The notes under the pieces were generated by a model, which did no database searches, was not told where the DNA came from, and worked only from the letters and a program-made list of their open reading frames with translations. Of a stretch of 64,000 nucleotides of DNA, positions 10,762 to 19,563 are shown piece by piece; within the stretch, counting starts at the first letter, position 1, and the number at the start of each line of letters is the position of its first letter. Origin of the DNA: Leucobacter ruminantium. GTDB taxonomy: Bacteria > Actinomycetota > Actinomycetes > Actinomycetales > Microbacteriaceae. Made by a program: the position numbers and the translations under genes. The stretch covers positions 52,056 through 116,055 of the forward strand of contig NZ_JAGDYL010000010.1 of assembly GCF_017565705.1 (NCBI RefSeq). Reading direction: 5' to 3'.

Positions 10762-11832
10762 CTACGCCAAGAGCCTCCCGACGCCGGGGATCCGCCGGAT
10801 CAGCATCGCGGCGGCGAGGCTCGGCACCAGCACGAGCACGGTCAGGACCGGCACCGACAGCCAGGGCTGCGCGAACTCCGTCGTGATCCCGAACTGCCGA
10901 TACGCCCACTGCACGAGCGGATGGATAAGGTAGATCCCGAACGAGTAACCTCCCAGCAGCGCGACCGCGCGGCGCCACCCCGGCGAGAGCGAGAAGCGCC
11001 GACCCCAGGCCCGCGCGAGCGCGAACAGGGCGATCGCGACCACCGCGACGTTCGGCGTGACGAAGTCGAAGAACAGCTCGTCGGGCTCGCCGCTGTGGGC
11101 CGAGACGAGCAGCGTCCCGATCCCTGTGGCGACGACTCCGGCGATACCGCCCGCCGCGAGCCACGCGAGCACCGCGGGCGAGAGATCCGCGCGATCCAGC
11201 AGCAGCCCGAGGATGAAGAACGCCGAGTAGCCGAGCACGAGATCGAACCGCATGTCCCCGAGCACCTCGGAGATCACCTCCCCCGCGACCGGCAGGTGCT
11301 CGAGCAGCGGGAGCACGGAGGCGAACGGCAGCGCGAGAGCGACGAAGTACCAGGCGACGCGCCGATCCCTCACCACGGGTCTCAGAATCGGAACCGCGAG
11401 ATAGAGCCCCGTGAGCGCCAGCAGGAACCAGAGGTGGAAATGCCCGGTCAACGCGTCCCTCGCGAACTCCGCCGGGTCGCGGCTGCCGCCCGGCCCGTAG
11501 ACGCCGACCAGGGCATAGCACAGCGACCAGCAGGCGAACGGGATCAGCAGCCGCGGGATGCTTTTGCGGAAGAGGGATCCCATCGCCACCTCGCGCTCGG
11601 GCGCGAGGAACAGCGCGCCCGACACCATGAAGAAGACGGGCACGCAGAAACGCAGCGCTGAGCCGATCCAGGTCAGCTGATCGGCGCGCGAACCGCCCGG
11701 GGGAAGCTGGTGCCACTCAGTGATGGAGGCGTGGATCACCACCACCGCGATGATCGCGACGGCTCGCAGAACCTCGAGGTACTCCACCCGCTGCCGGACC
11801 GGGGCGGAGACGGATGCCGTCGCCTCTCCCAT
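10762..11832 (-). CDS. acyltransferase 3 family membrane protein (OafA/WecH-like)
   Basis: This 356-aa integral membrane protein has about ten hydrophobic segments. The N-terminal block EYLEVLRAVAIIAVVVIHAS, with VIH in the first helix, and FFMVSGALFL in the second are the classic start of Acyltransferase_3 proteins, which acylate sugars in surface polysaccharides or lipids. PLVQWAYRQFG and a final helix follow. Acyl donor and acceptor cannot be deduced. It is divergent from the family-2 glycosyltransferase at 11961 with 128 bp between, so the two may act on the same surface glycan. Confidence 0.88.
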   Translation of the reverse strand: MGEATASVSAPVRQRVEYLEVLRAVAIIAVVVIHASITEWHQLPPGGSRADQLTWIGSALRFCVPVFFMVSGALFLAPEREVAMGSLFRKSIPRLLIPFACWSLCYALVGVYGPGGSRDPAEFARDALTGHFHLWFLLALTGLYLAVPILRPVVRDRRVAWYFVALALPFASVLPLLEHLPVAGEVISEVLGDMRFDLVLGYSAFFILGLLLDRADLSPAVLAWLAAGGIAGVVATGIGTLLVSAHSGEPDELFFDFVTPNVAVVAIALFALARAWGRRFSLSPGWRRAVALLGGYSFGIYLIHPLVQWAYRQFGITTEFAQPWLSVPVLTVLVLVPSLAAAMLIRRIPGVGRLLA

Positions 11833-11960
11833 GCCGACAGGCTAACAAGCCGCACTGAGGTGGCAGGGTCTTCGGAGGCTGCGTCGCTATGGTGGCTCGC
11901 GCGGGGAGCCTGAGCTTGGGACGGGTTCTTCCGCGTGCACGCACGAGAAGGGAGCACTCG

Positions 11961-13481
11961 ATGGTCGGAACGTACGCCCCTCGCGTCAGCATCGTCATCC
12001 CGGTCTACAACGCGATGCCCTACCTCACGGGCGCCCTGGAATCGCTGCTCGCACAGGATCTGCGGGAGTTCGAGATCATCGCGATCGACGACGGCTCCAC
12101 CGACGGCTCGGGCGACGAGCTCGATCGCTTCGCCGCGGCCGACGAGCGCGTTACCGTCGTGCACCAGCCGAACAGCGGCTGGCCCGGTATGCCGCGCAAC
12201 CGCGGCATCGAGCTGGCGCGCGGCGACTTCCTGTTCTTCATGGACGCCGATGACACGATGGCCCCGAACGCCCTGGGCGATATGGTACGGATGGCCGAGG
12301 GCGAGGGATCCGGCCGACCGGCCGACGTGGTCATCCCCCGCTTCGAGGGATCGGGCGGCAGGCGCGTGCAGGCGCTCTTCGCGCGGCACCCGCACGGCGA
12401 CATCTCGATCGCTCGCGCGATGGAGACGCTCTCACCGCAGAAGCTGTTCCGCCGCGAGCTGATCGAGCGCGCCGGCCTGCGTTTTCCCGAGGAGAAGGTT
12501 CGGCTGGAAGACGGCATCTTCGTGACCCGCGCCTACACGCTCGCCAGGCGCATCCTCTTCTGCGGGCGGGGGCCGCTCTACTTCATCGCGCTGCGCGACG
12601 ACGGCCAGAACATCTCCTCCCGCACCATCGACCCCGACAACTACGTGGGTTCCTGCCGCCGCATCGCGCAGATCCTCCTCGAGGGGGTGGCCGATCGCAC
12701 CGCGGCCGAGCGGCTCGTGCTCCAGTTCTTCCAGCGCAAGGGGCTGCGCTTCTACGTTCCCAAGCGCTGGGATCGCATGACGCCCGAGACGAGAGTCCGC
12801 TGGGTCGAGCTGCACCGCGCGTTCCTCGCAGACCTCGTGCCGGAGGAGCTCGAGGACTCGGTCTCGCACCCCACCGACCGGTGCAAGCTCTCCCTCATCC
12901 GCGCAGGCGACGTCGCGGGCCTCGCCTCCCTGATCGCGGCAGAGCCGATACTCGAGCATCTCTCGCGCGCGGCCTCGGTGCGGGCGACTCCGCGAGGGAT
13001 CGAGGTGGGCGTCTCGATCGCGCCGACCGCTGACGACTCGCCGCTCCGAGACGCCGTCCCGTCTGCTGGGCGCCTTCGCACGGTGCGCCGCGTCGACCGC
13101 GCGCTGTCGGCGTTCGGAGGCAATCGCTACGCCCGTGGGCTCGACCGCCGCATCGCGGCCGTGCTGACACGGGGAGCGCCCACCCTCGGCCTGCTGCTGA
13201 GCGGGCGCCGCGGCTACCGCACCGTCGCGCTCTCCGGCCGCCTCGTGGATCACGACCCGCGGACGGGCGCGCTCGAGTACGCCTTCGTGCTCTCGCCGAA
13301 ACTTCTGAAGAGTTTCGGAAAGGACCGGGTAGACATGTGGACGGTGGCCGGCACGGCCGACGGCCTCACCGGGGCGCGGGTGCGCCTGGGTGCGGACGAC
13401 TCGGCGATCGAGGCCGGCGTCTCCGATCGCTTCTACCGGACCGACGGCGGCAACGCCGCGCTGCGTGCCGCACGCCCCTGA
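11961..13481 (+). CDS. family 2 glycosyltransferase with long C-terminal region
   Basis: The ATG at 11961 follows AGAAGGGA and gives 506 aa starting MVGTYAPRVSIVIPVYNAMP. The N-terminal 220 residues form a GT-A domain with DDGSTDGSGD and the metal-binding FFMDADDT (DxD). Residues about 225-506 are not a standard GT2 part and resemble the accessory ends of teichoic-acid or capsule glycosyltransferases. No membrane helix is seen, so it is a cytoplasmic enzyme using a nucleotide sugar. It is divergent from an acyltransferase, which suggests a two-gene surface-glycan decoration locus. An 8-bp dyad CCGAAACT/AGTTTCGG (13296-13318) lies inside the gene. Confidence 0.88.
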   Translation: MVGTYAPRVSIVIPVYNAMPYLTGALESLLAQDLREFEIIAIDDGSTDGSGDELDRFAAADERVTVVHQPNSGWPGMPRNRGIELARGDFLFFMDADDTMAPNALGDMVRMAEGEGSGRPADVVIPRFEGSGGRRVQALFARHPHGDISIARAMETLSPQKLFRRELIERAGLRFPEEKVRLEDGIFVTRAYTLARRILFCGRGPLYFIALRDDGQNISSRTIDPDNYVGSCRRIAQILLEGVADRTAAERLVLQFFQRKGLRFYVPKRWDRMTPETRVRWVELHRAFLADLVPEELEDSVSHPTDRCKLSLIRAGDVAGLASLIAAEPILEHLSRAASVRATPRGIEVGVSIAPTADDSPLRDAVPSAGRLRTVRRVDRALSAFGGNRYARGLDRRIAAVLTRGAPTLGLLLSGRRGYRTVALSGRLVDHDPRTGALEYAFVLSPKLLKSFGKDRVDMWTVAGTADGLTGARVRLGADDSAIEAGVSDRFYRTDGGNAALRAARP

Positions 13482-14050
13482 GACGGGCTGAAGCGTTCGG
13501 CTCCTCGCACTGCACGCGCGAGTTCGAGCGCATAGGCGTGGGCGAACAGCACGTGAGCACTCACCGTCTCTGCTCCGTCTGCCCCGTCGAGGTGCGCAAA
13601 GGATCTCTCCGCCGCACCGTGTTGGGCGTCTGCGGCGACTGCCCCGTCGAGGGTTGCTCGCCGCACTTCCCGAGTCTGATCCAGCATCCCCTGCACTGTC
13701 TCCTCCACTCCGCGGGGCGTCAGCGCCGAGCCCCGCTGCTTCACTTTTCCTCAGTCTGCTCTTCGCCGGGAGCATGCGACGCCATTCCGGTACCGAATCG
13801 AAACTTCCGGAAAATCGAAACGCCTCTCACTCGTGCTCGAGTAATCGTTCCGCGGGTTTCAGGCGCTGTTCGGATGTCGAACGGAAAATTCGAACCCTTG
13901 AGAATACGCCGTTCTCCCTTGCCTCCGGCGGGATCTGGCGAAGCTGGTCGCGAGCCGCCCCTATCCTGTTGTGCAGACAGACTTCGTCGTTTCCGGGAGC
14001 CCCGAACACGCGCGTTCGGAGCATCGGAACAGTCGACCAGCGGAGGAACC
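13482..14050. other. 569-bp region without a supported gene
   Basis: No frame here has a good start, ribosome-binding site and protein-like translation. The left half contains CTGCCCCGTCGAGG twice, about 70 nt apart. The right half holds a third copy of the dispersed CCGGAAAA repeat (13784-13824) and a related TCGAACGGAAAATTCGAAC stretch near 13877. TTGAGA near 13898 could be part of a promoter for the HTH gene at 14051. Confidence 0.5.
13784..13824. repeat. dispersed repeat, diverged copy C
   Basis: CGAAACTTCCGGAAAATCG shares the ACTT(T)CCGGAAAATC core with copies A and B at 9554 and 10650. It differs by a 1-nt deletion and a few substitutions. Confidence 0.55.
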
Positions 14051-14875
14051 ATGTCAGACACGGCCGTCAAGGACGAGGGCGGAGTTCGGGAATCCGGCCC
14101 GGATTCCGTGCAGGAGTTCGCGAGTGCGCTTCGCGACCTCAGGCGCACCGCGGGCAACCCCACGCTCGCCGCACTCAGCACGCGCACGGGCATCTCGAAG
14201 AGCGTCATCTCCGTGGCGTTCTCGGGCAACGCGCTGCCCACGGAGAACACGGTGCTGAAGCTCGTCACGGAGCTCGGCGGGAATCAGCTCGAGTGGCGGT
14301 TGCGCCGCAACGCGCTCGACCCGCGCAGCACCTCGTCCGTCGCCGATCTCGAAGAGGTCCGGCGTCGGCGCTTCTCCCCCACGCAGACCGCCGTCATCGC
14401 CATCACCGCCGCGCTCGTCTCCGCGGTGGCGACCAGCCTCGTCTGGGGCGTACTCGGTGGCGGGGCGAGCCGGAGCGCCGGGCCCCCGGAGAACGCCGAG
14501 GGGCCGTATCTGGCGGCCGCGAACGGCGTCGACCCGATGCGGACGAAGTGCAAGGATGACGCGGTGATCGCAGCGTCCGAGGCCCGGCTCGACAACCAGG
14601 TGCACGTGCAACTGCTGTACTCCAACGACTGCCTCGCCGTCTGGGGGCGCGTCACGCGCTACGACGGCAAGACCGACGGCAACACCATGACCATGCGCAT
14701 CTGGCCGATGGACGATCCGGACAGCGAGCGCAATCAATCGCGCACCGATATCAACCTGCAGTCGCTCTACACACCGATGATCATCGAGCCGGACGTCTCG
14801 GCTCGCATCTGCGGGCAGGCTACCGTTACCGTCGACGGTCGTACCGAAGACCTCGGGCCGAAGCTGTGCGTATGA
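14051..14875 (+). CDS. membrane-anchored XRE-type HTH protein with extracellular DUF2690-like domain
   Basis: ATG 14051 is preceded by GGAGGAACC, giving 274 aa. Residues 19-85 form a helix-turn-helix of XRE type, with LAALSTRTGISKSVISVAFS as the recognition region. A single membrane helix follows at about 113-138, and the extracytoplasmic C-terminus has MRTKCKDD, NDCLAVWGRV and RICGQATV. The latter resembles DUF2690, known from Streptomyces XRE proteins, with Cys pairs that could form disulfides. It may be a one-component regulator that senses something outside the membrane. Its TGA overlaps the ATG of the lipoprotein gene (ATGA), so the two are coupled. Confidence 0.8.
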   Translation: MSDTAVKDEGGVRESGPDSVQEFASALRDLRRTAGNPTLAALSTRTGISKSVISVAFSGNALPTENTVLKLVTELGGNQLEWRLRRNALDPRSTSSVADLEEVRRRRFSPTQTAVIAITAALVSAVATSLVWGVLGGGASRSAGPPENAEGPYLAAANGVDPMRTKCKDDAVIAASEARLDNQVHVQLLYSNDCLAVWGRVTRYDGKTDGNTMTMRIWPMDDPDSERNQSRTDINLQSLYTPMIIEPDVSARICGQATVTVDGRTEDLGPKLCV

Positions 14876-15666
14876 GTCCGGTCGGCGGGAGACGCCGCCT
14901 CCGCGCCGCGGGGGTCGCCGCTCTGTGGGCGATGCTGCTCGCCGGGTGCACCGCATCCGCCGGGCAGGACCGCCAAGGCACCTGGTCCGAGTTCGGTCCC
15001 TTCGAGAGGTTCGAGGCGAAGGCCGCGGAGAGCGGGCAGCCCGGCCCGATCCAGATGCGCCTGCCAGGGGGCGTCATCGTCGACCTCGACGCCGAAGAAC
15101 TGCTCGGCACGGGCCCTGGTCTCCCCGCGAGAGACGACTACACCGTGCTCTCGCAGCAGTACAGCCACACCCTCGACGGTGAGGAGCCCGTGATCGTCGG
15201 CCTGGTGCAGACGCGGCGCGAGATGCACTACCGCGGCTACAGCGACTACGAGTACGTCACCTTCGTTCTCGGCGTCAGCGCCGATCCCTCGCCCAGGGAG
15301 CTCACGAGAACCCGCATTCTGCGCGGTGGCAAGCACTCCGCGTCGTTCGCCGGACGCTCCGACCTGGGCGTCGTCGCGGTGCTGCTCGACGGGGAGCTCA
15401 ACACCGACTCGACCCCCGACAGCCGCGTCGTCGGCGTCGATGCGGTGCGCGGCACCGAGGTCTGGGTGAAGGAGCACGGCTACCCGGTCTACGGAGACGG
15501 CACGGCGCGGTTCTACCTCGCCCCCAGCCCGAAGAGCTGCGCGACGGAGGTGCAGCGCTATACGGTCGCCACCGGGATCGCCGAGAAGATCGAGAACTAC
15601 CCCAACACGGATGCGGAGCAGGGCGGCACCTGCCGCACCGCTCAGGAGGAGGAATCCACCTCCTGA
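14872..15666 (+). CDS. lipoprotein of unknown function, coupled to the HTH membrane protein
   Basis: Starting at ATG 14872 gives 264 aa with an Arg-rich n-region, a hydrophobic core and the lipobox LLAGC, so it should be a surface lipoprotein. The mature part is rich in beta-type segments (DDYTVLSQQYSHTL, YEYVTFVLGVS, ARFYLAPSPKSC) and carries two Cys near the end. I recognise no family. The 4-bp overlap with the DUF2690-like protein suggests they form a functional pair, perhaps a lipoprotein partner of the sensor. It is convergent with rluD; only 10 bp separate the two stops. Confidence 0.75.
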   Translation: MSPVGGRRRLRAAGVAALWAMLLAGCTASAGQDRQGTWSEFGPFERFEAKAAESGQPGPIQMRLPGGVIVDLDAEELLGTGPGLPARDDYTVLSQQYSHTLDGEEPVIVGLVQTRREMHYRGYSDYEYVTFVLGVSADPSPRELTRTRILRGGKHSASFAGRSDLGVVAVLLDGELNTDSTPDSRVVGVDAVRGTEVWVKEHGYPVYGDGTARFYLAPSPKSCATEVQRYTVATGIAEKIENYPNTDAEQGGTCRTAQEEESTS

Positions 15667-15676
15667 GCGGCGTCCA

Positions 15677-16594
15677 CTACCCCGCCAGCACGTCGAGTGC
15701 GTGCTGCAGGTCCGCCGGATACACGGACGAGAACTCGACGGCCTCGCCGCTGCCCGGGTGTCTGAAGCCGAGTCGCATCGCGTGCAGCCACTGCCGCGTC
15801 AGCCCCAGCCGCGCGGAGAGCGTCGGATCGGCCCCGTACATGCCGTCGCCCACGCACGGGTGCCGCTGCGCGGCCATGTGCACGCGGATCTGGTGCGTGC
15901 GCCCAGTCTCGAGCTCGATCTCGAGCAGCGAGGCGTAGGGAAACGCCTCGATCGTCTCGTAGTGCGTCACCGACGGCTTGCCGTCGCGCGTGACGGCGAA
16001 CTTCCACTCGTGGCCGGGATGGCGGCCGATCGGGCCCTCGATCGTTCCCGAGAAGGGATCCGGGTGCCCCTGCACGACCGCGTGGTAGATCTTGTCGACC
16101 TCGCGCTCCTTGAAGGCGCGCTTCAGCTCGCTGTAAGCCCGCTCGCTCTTCGCGACAACCATCAGTCCGCTCGTACCCGCATCGAGACGGTGCACGACGC
16201 CCTGGCGTTCGGGCGGCCCCGAGGTGGCGATGCGGTACCCGGCTCCTGCCAGCGCCCCGAGCACCGTAGGACCCTCCCAACCGAGCGAGGGGTGCGCCGC
16301 GACGCCGGCCGGCTTGTCGACCACGACGATGTCGTCGTCGTCGTGCACGATGCCGAGCTCGGGCAGGTGCACGGGGACGACCTCGGGCCCGCGCTTCTCC
16401 TCCCACGACACCTCGAGCCAGCCGCCGGCCGTGAGGCGATCGGACTTGCCGAGCTCGCGGCCGTCGAGCTCCACGCCGCCCGCCTGCGCGATCTCCGCGG
16501 CGAAGCTCCGCGAGAAGCCGAGCAGCTTCGCGAGAGCCGCGTCCACACGCTCGCCGACGAGACCGTCGGGCACCGGCAGGCTACGGCGTTCCAT
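15677..16594 (-). CDS. rluD: RluD-family 23S rRNA pseudouridine synthase
   Basis: ATG 16594 gives 305 aa beginning [21 protein letters not shown]. An S4 RNA-binding domain (about 15-75) is followed by the RluA-type catalytic domain. The catalytic Asp lies in [17 protein letters not shown], and [11 protein letters not shown] is the other family signature. It isomerises uridines in large-subunit rRNA; the exact sites are not readable here. It overlaps the end of lspA by 14 bp, and lspA-rluD is the usual actinobacterial order at the downstream end of the dcw cluster. Confidence 0.93.
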   Translation of the reverse strand: MERRSLPVPDGLVGERVDAALAKLLGFSRSFAAEIAQAGGVELDGRELGKSDRLTAGGWLEVSWEEKRGPEVVPVHLPELGIVHDDDDIVVVDKPAGVAAHPSLGWEGPTVLGALAGAGYRIATSGPPERQGVVHRLDAGTSGLMVVAKSERAYSELKRAFKEREVDKIYHAVVQGHPDPFSGTIEGPIGRHPGHEWKFAVTRDGKPSVTHYETIEAFPYASLLEIELETGRTHQIRVHMAAQRHPCVGDGMYGADPTLSARLGLTRQWLHAMRLGFRHPGSGEAVEFSSVYPADLQHALDVLAG

Positions 16595-17240
16595 CGGTTT
16601 CCCCCTCCGCTGCACGCTCTCCCGCGGTCGGCTCATCCGAGGCCGACTCGTCTCCGACCGACCCGTCCTCTGCCGCCTCACCGCCTCTGATGCGGGGCGA
16701 GCCGTCGATGGGCAGCCCGAGCAGCGAGACGATGACGAACAGCCCCATGCCGGTGACGATGCCGATGTCGGCGACGTTGTAGATGGCGGGGTTGAAGCCG
16801 AGCCACATCCAGGGCGTGAGGATGAAGTCGACGACGTGCCCCTCCGGGAAGCCGGGCGGCCTGGTCAGGCGATCGGTCAGGTTGCCGAGCACGCCGCCGA
16901 GCAGCATGCCGAGGAACAGCGCCCACGGGATCGAACGGAGCCTGCGGATCTGCCACAGGATCACGACGACCACCAGGGCGGCGAGCACCGTGAAGATCCA
17001 GGTCGAGCCGCTCGCGAAGGAGAAGGCCGCACCGGGGTTGCGCACGAAGTGCCACTGCAGGAAATCGCCGATCACCGGCACGCTCTCGCCCTCGGTGAGA
17101 TGCGAGACGACCCAGTTCTTCGTGAGCTGATCGGCCGCGTACACGACGACCGCGACCGCGAGGAGGAGGAGCGGAACGAGACGTCGCCGCCCCGATGCCG
17201 GGACGGCGACGTCGTTCGTCACCTCGGAAGCGTCGTTCAC
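16581..17240 (-). CDS. lspA: lipoprotein signal peptidase (signal peptidase II)
   Basis: This 219-aa membrane aspartyl protease cleaves prolipoprotein signal peptides after lipidation. Four hydrophobic helices are visible. The catalytic Asp residues are in GNLTDRL and YNVADIGI, and the family block RNPGAAFSF is present. The C-terminus carries about 40 hydrophilic, Glu-rich residues ([15 protein letters not shown]) beyond the normal core. The likely substrates include the lipoproteins encoded at 2331 and 14872. It overlaps rluD and follows divIVA by 8 bp. Confidence 0.95.
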   Translation of the reverse strand: MNDASEVTNDVAVPASGRRRLVPLLLLAVAVVVYAADQLTKNWVVSHLTEGESVPVIGDFLQWHFVRNPGAAFSFASGSTWIFTVLAALVVVVILWQIRRLRSIPWALFLGMLLGGVLGNLTDRLTRPPGFPEGHVVDFILTPWMWLGFNPAIYNVADIGIVTGMGLFVIVSLLGLPIDGSPRIRGGEAAEDGSVGDESASDEPTAGERAAEGETDGTP

Positions 17241-17248
17241 GCTCCGGG

Positions 17249-17917
17249 TTACTGCAGGCCCTCGGGCGCGCCCGAGGGCTCGGGCGAGCCGTCGAGGCCG
17301 CGAAGCTGGGACTGGATGTACGAGCGGAGCGTCGAGCGGTACTCGCTCTCGAAGGAGCGGAGCTCCTTGATCTTGCCCTGGAGGTCGCTGCGCTCGTCGC
17401 CGAGAATGCGGAGCTCGTCGGCGCGCTGCTTCTGCGCTTCCTCCACCATCTGCTTCGCGGTGCGCTCGGCGTCGGAGATCATCTCGTCGCGCTTCGCCTC
17501 GGCCTCGCTGATCAGCCGGTCGCGGGTGGTCTCGCCCTCCTGAACGTGCTTGTCGTGCAGCTCGAGCGCGAGCTGCAGCATGGCGCTCGACTTGACGGCG
17601 TCGGGCTGGGCACCCGCGGCTGCGGGAACCTGCGCGGGGGCCGCCGCTACGGGGACCGGGGCCGGAGCGGGCGCATCGACGACGATGGTCTGCTCGGAGG
17701 CGGCGGTGTCGGACTGCTCGGAGCGGGATTCGCAGGCTTCGAGCTTAGCGGTCAGATCCTGGATCTGGGCCCGCAGCTCGTCCTTCTCCTGCTCGTGCTG
17801 GCGCAGCTCCTCCACGATCGTGTCGAGAAAATCGTCGACCTGGTCGAGGTCGTAACCGTCACGGAACTTCGTGATCGTGAACTTCTGATTCACGACGTCT
17901 TCGGGGGTCAGTGCCAT
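17249..17917 (-). CDS. divIVA: DivIVA/Wag31 polar growth scaffold
   Basis: This 222-aa protein has the N-terminal DivIVA lipid-binding domain (MALTPEDVVNQKFTITKFRD) with the GYDLDQVDDFLD motif. A first coiled coil, an Ala/Pro-rich linker (about 75-110) and a second long coiled coil from about 115 to 200 follow. The protein marks negatively curved membrane at the poles and organises apical wall synthesis in actinobacteria; mycobacterial Wag31 is a PknA/B substrate. AAAGAGA lies before the ATG. It sits between yggT and lspA, as in related genomes. Confidence 0.95.
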   Translation of the reverse strand: MALTPEDVVNQKFTITKFRDGYDLDQVDDFLDTIVEELRQHEQEKDELRAQIQDLTAKLEACESRSEQSDTAASEQTIVVDAPAPAPVPVAAAPAQVPAAAGAQPDAVKSSAMLQLALELHDKHVQEGETTRDRLISEAEAKRDEMISDAERTAKQMVEEAQKQRADELRILGDERSDLQGKIKELRSFESEYRSTLRSYIQSQLRGLDGSPEPSGAPEGLQ

Positions 17918-18024
17918 CGTTCAGTCTCTTTCGGTTTCGGAAGACCACTGCCGTGGTCATGAACAACGCTAGCAAAAAAGATCGGATACGCGCAGTGCGC
18001 CTGTTGCGCCCCGCGGTCGATCCC

Positions 18025-18321
18025 TCACCACCAGCCGGGGATGAAGGCGAGCAGCAGCCAGCAGGCGAGCATCGTGAGCATCCAGCCGAGGTCGATCGCG
18101 ATGGTTCCGAGCCTGATGGGAGGGAGGACCCGTCGGAACATGCGGATGGGCGGATCGGTCACGGTGTAGACCACCTCGACGAGCACCGCGAGCGGGCCGC
18201 GGGGCCGGAATCGCCGGTTGAGCACCACGATCCAGTCGAGGACCAGGCGCCCCCAGAGCACCAGCGTGTAGATGCGGAGGAGCACCCGGACGACGGTTCC
18301 GACGGCGAGGACGATCTCCAC
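18025..18321 (-). CDS. YggT family membrane protein
   Basis: The 98-aa protein has two hydrophobic segments (about 2-28 and 72-96), with the loop TDPPIRMFRRVLPPIRLGTIAIDLG, the YggT signature, between them. The family is tied to cell division and membrane processes by gene context only. It lies 3 bp after sepF, which is the conserved sepF-yggT-divIVA order. Confidence 0.9.
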   Translation of the reverse strand: MEIVLAVGTVVRVLLRIYTLVLWGRLVLDWIVVLNRRFRPRGPLAVLVEVVYTVTDPPIRMFRRVLPPIRLGTIAIDLGWMLTMLACWLLLAFIPGWW

Positions 18322-18324
18322 GGC

Positions 18325-18828
18325 TTACGCGGAGGGGGCGACGAAGAAGGAACCGCTGTCGTGCCTGCGGTCGTCCTCGCTGCTCGCCTCGATGTGCTCG
18401 GGCGAGAGCAGGAAGACCTTGCTCGTCACCCGCTCGATGCGGCCGTTGAGCCCCATCGTCAGTCCGCTCGCGAAGTCGATCAGTCGCTTCGCATCGGCCT
18501 CCCCCATGCGCGAGAGGTTGATGATGACGGGCACGCCCTCGCGGAAGCTCTCGGCGATCACCTTGGCGTCCCTGTACTCGGCGGGGTGCACCGTCAGGAT
18601 CTCGTTCATCGCCTGCGGCGCGGCTACCGGCTTCGTGGGCGTGACGCGGCGCAGCGGGGTGACGGCCGCGCGCTGCGGGGCGGGGCGGGTGGCGGGAGCC
18701 GGCTTGGCAGCAGCGGCTTCCTTGGGCGCAGCGCTCTCCTTCGCAGCGGGCGCCTGAGCGGCCTGCTCCTCGAGCTCTTCCTCGGCGAGGCCCAGGAACA
18801 CCATGGTCTTCTTCAGCGGGTTGCTCAT
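18325..18828 (-). CDS. sepF: cell division protein SepF
   Basis: ATG 18828 is chosen because GGGAGAGAAG directly precedes it; an in-frame TTG at 18840 overlaps that ribosome-binding site. The 167-aa protein has an N-terminal membrane-binding amphipathic helix ([18 protein letters not shown]), an Ala/Pro/Lys linker (about 25-65), and the SepF core with [20 protein letters not shown] and [16 protein letters not shown]. It anchors FtsZ to the membrane in actinobacteria, which lack FtsA and ZipA. Confidence 0.94.
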   Translation of the reverse strand: MSNPLKKTMVFLGLAEEELEEQAAQAPAAKESAAPKEAAAAKPAPATRPAPQRAAVTPLRRVTPTKPVAAPQAMNEILTVHPAEYRDAKVIAESFREGVPVIINLSRMGEADAKRLIDFASGLTMGLNGRIERVTSKVFLLSPEHIEASSEDDRRHDSGSFFVAPSA

Positions 18829-18858
18829 CTTCTCTCCCAACGGTGAGTTGTTCCGAGA

Positions 18859-19554
18859 CTATCGGGGGTCGGGGCGTTTGCCCGTGATTGCACTGCCGAT
18901 GCGCAGGTGTGTCGCGCCCGCGGCGATCGCCTCGGCGTAGTCGTGGGTCATTCCGGCCGAGATCGCCGCGGCGTCGGGGGCGAGGGATCGCAGACGCTCG
19001 GAGTAGCCCGCGAGCCTGGCGAAGGCGCTCGCCGCGTGCTCCTCCTCCGGCAGGGGCGCCACGGCCATGATCCCTCGCAGCCGCAGCGTCTGGGTCTCGA
19101 GCACCCGCTCGGCCAGCCGTTCGAGGTCTTCCGGCGCCGCGCCCCCTCGGCCCGGATCCTCCGTGAGGTTCACCTGCACGAACGCATCGATGGGCCGCTC
19201 GACCTCGGCAGTGGCGAGGGCGTCGACGAGGCGCTCCCGGTCGATCGAGTGGATGGAGCGCGCGTACTGCGCGGCCTGACGCGCCTTCTTCGTCTGCAGC
19301 TGGCCGATGAAGTGCCAGTGCAGATCGAGGGCCGCGAGTTCGGCGGCCTTCGCCTGCGCCTCCTGGTGGCGGTTCTCCCCCACGTCGCGCACGCCGAGCT
19401 CCGCGAGTTCGGCGACGAGGCTCGCCGGGTGGAACTTGGTGACGACGATGAGGGTCACCTCCTCGGGATCGCGGGAGACGTCCAGACATGCTGCCGAGAC
19501 GCCCTCGCGGACCGTCGCGAGACGCTCGGCGAGGCCGGGGTGCTGCTCGGGCAT
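18859..19554 (-). CDS. YggS/PLPBP family PLP homeostasis protein
   Basis: The 231-aa TIM-barrel protein binds pyridoxal phosphate through Lys40 in LIVVTKFHP. HFIGQLQTKK, the GIMAVAPLP region, and SAGMTHDYAEAIAAGATHLRIGSAI near the C-terminus are family signatures. The family buffers free PLP rather than catalysing a known reaction. It starts 9 nt after ftsZ and is followed by sepF, the standard arrangement. Confidence 0.94.
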   Translation of the reverse strand: MPEQHPGLAERLATVREGVSAACLDVSRDPEEVTLIVVTKFHPASLVAELAELGVRDVGENRHQEAQAKAAELAALDLHWHFIGQLQTKKARQAAQYARSIHSIDRERLVDALATAEVERPIDAFVQVNLTEDPGRGGAAPEDLERLAERVLETQTLRLRGIMAVAPLPEEEHAASAFARLAGYSERLRSLAPDAAAISAGMTHDYAEAIAAGATHLRIGSAITGKRPDPR

Positions 19555-19563
19555 CGGCGCGGC

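Noticed and set aside
13433..13744. 103-codon minus-strand frame
   Set aside because: No ribosome-binding site, no family resemblance and overlap with the glycosyltransferase end; kept only as a weak possibility.
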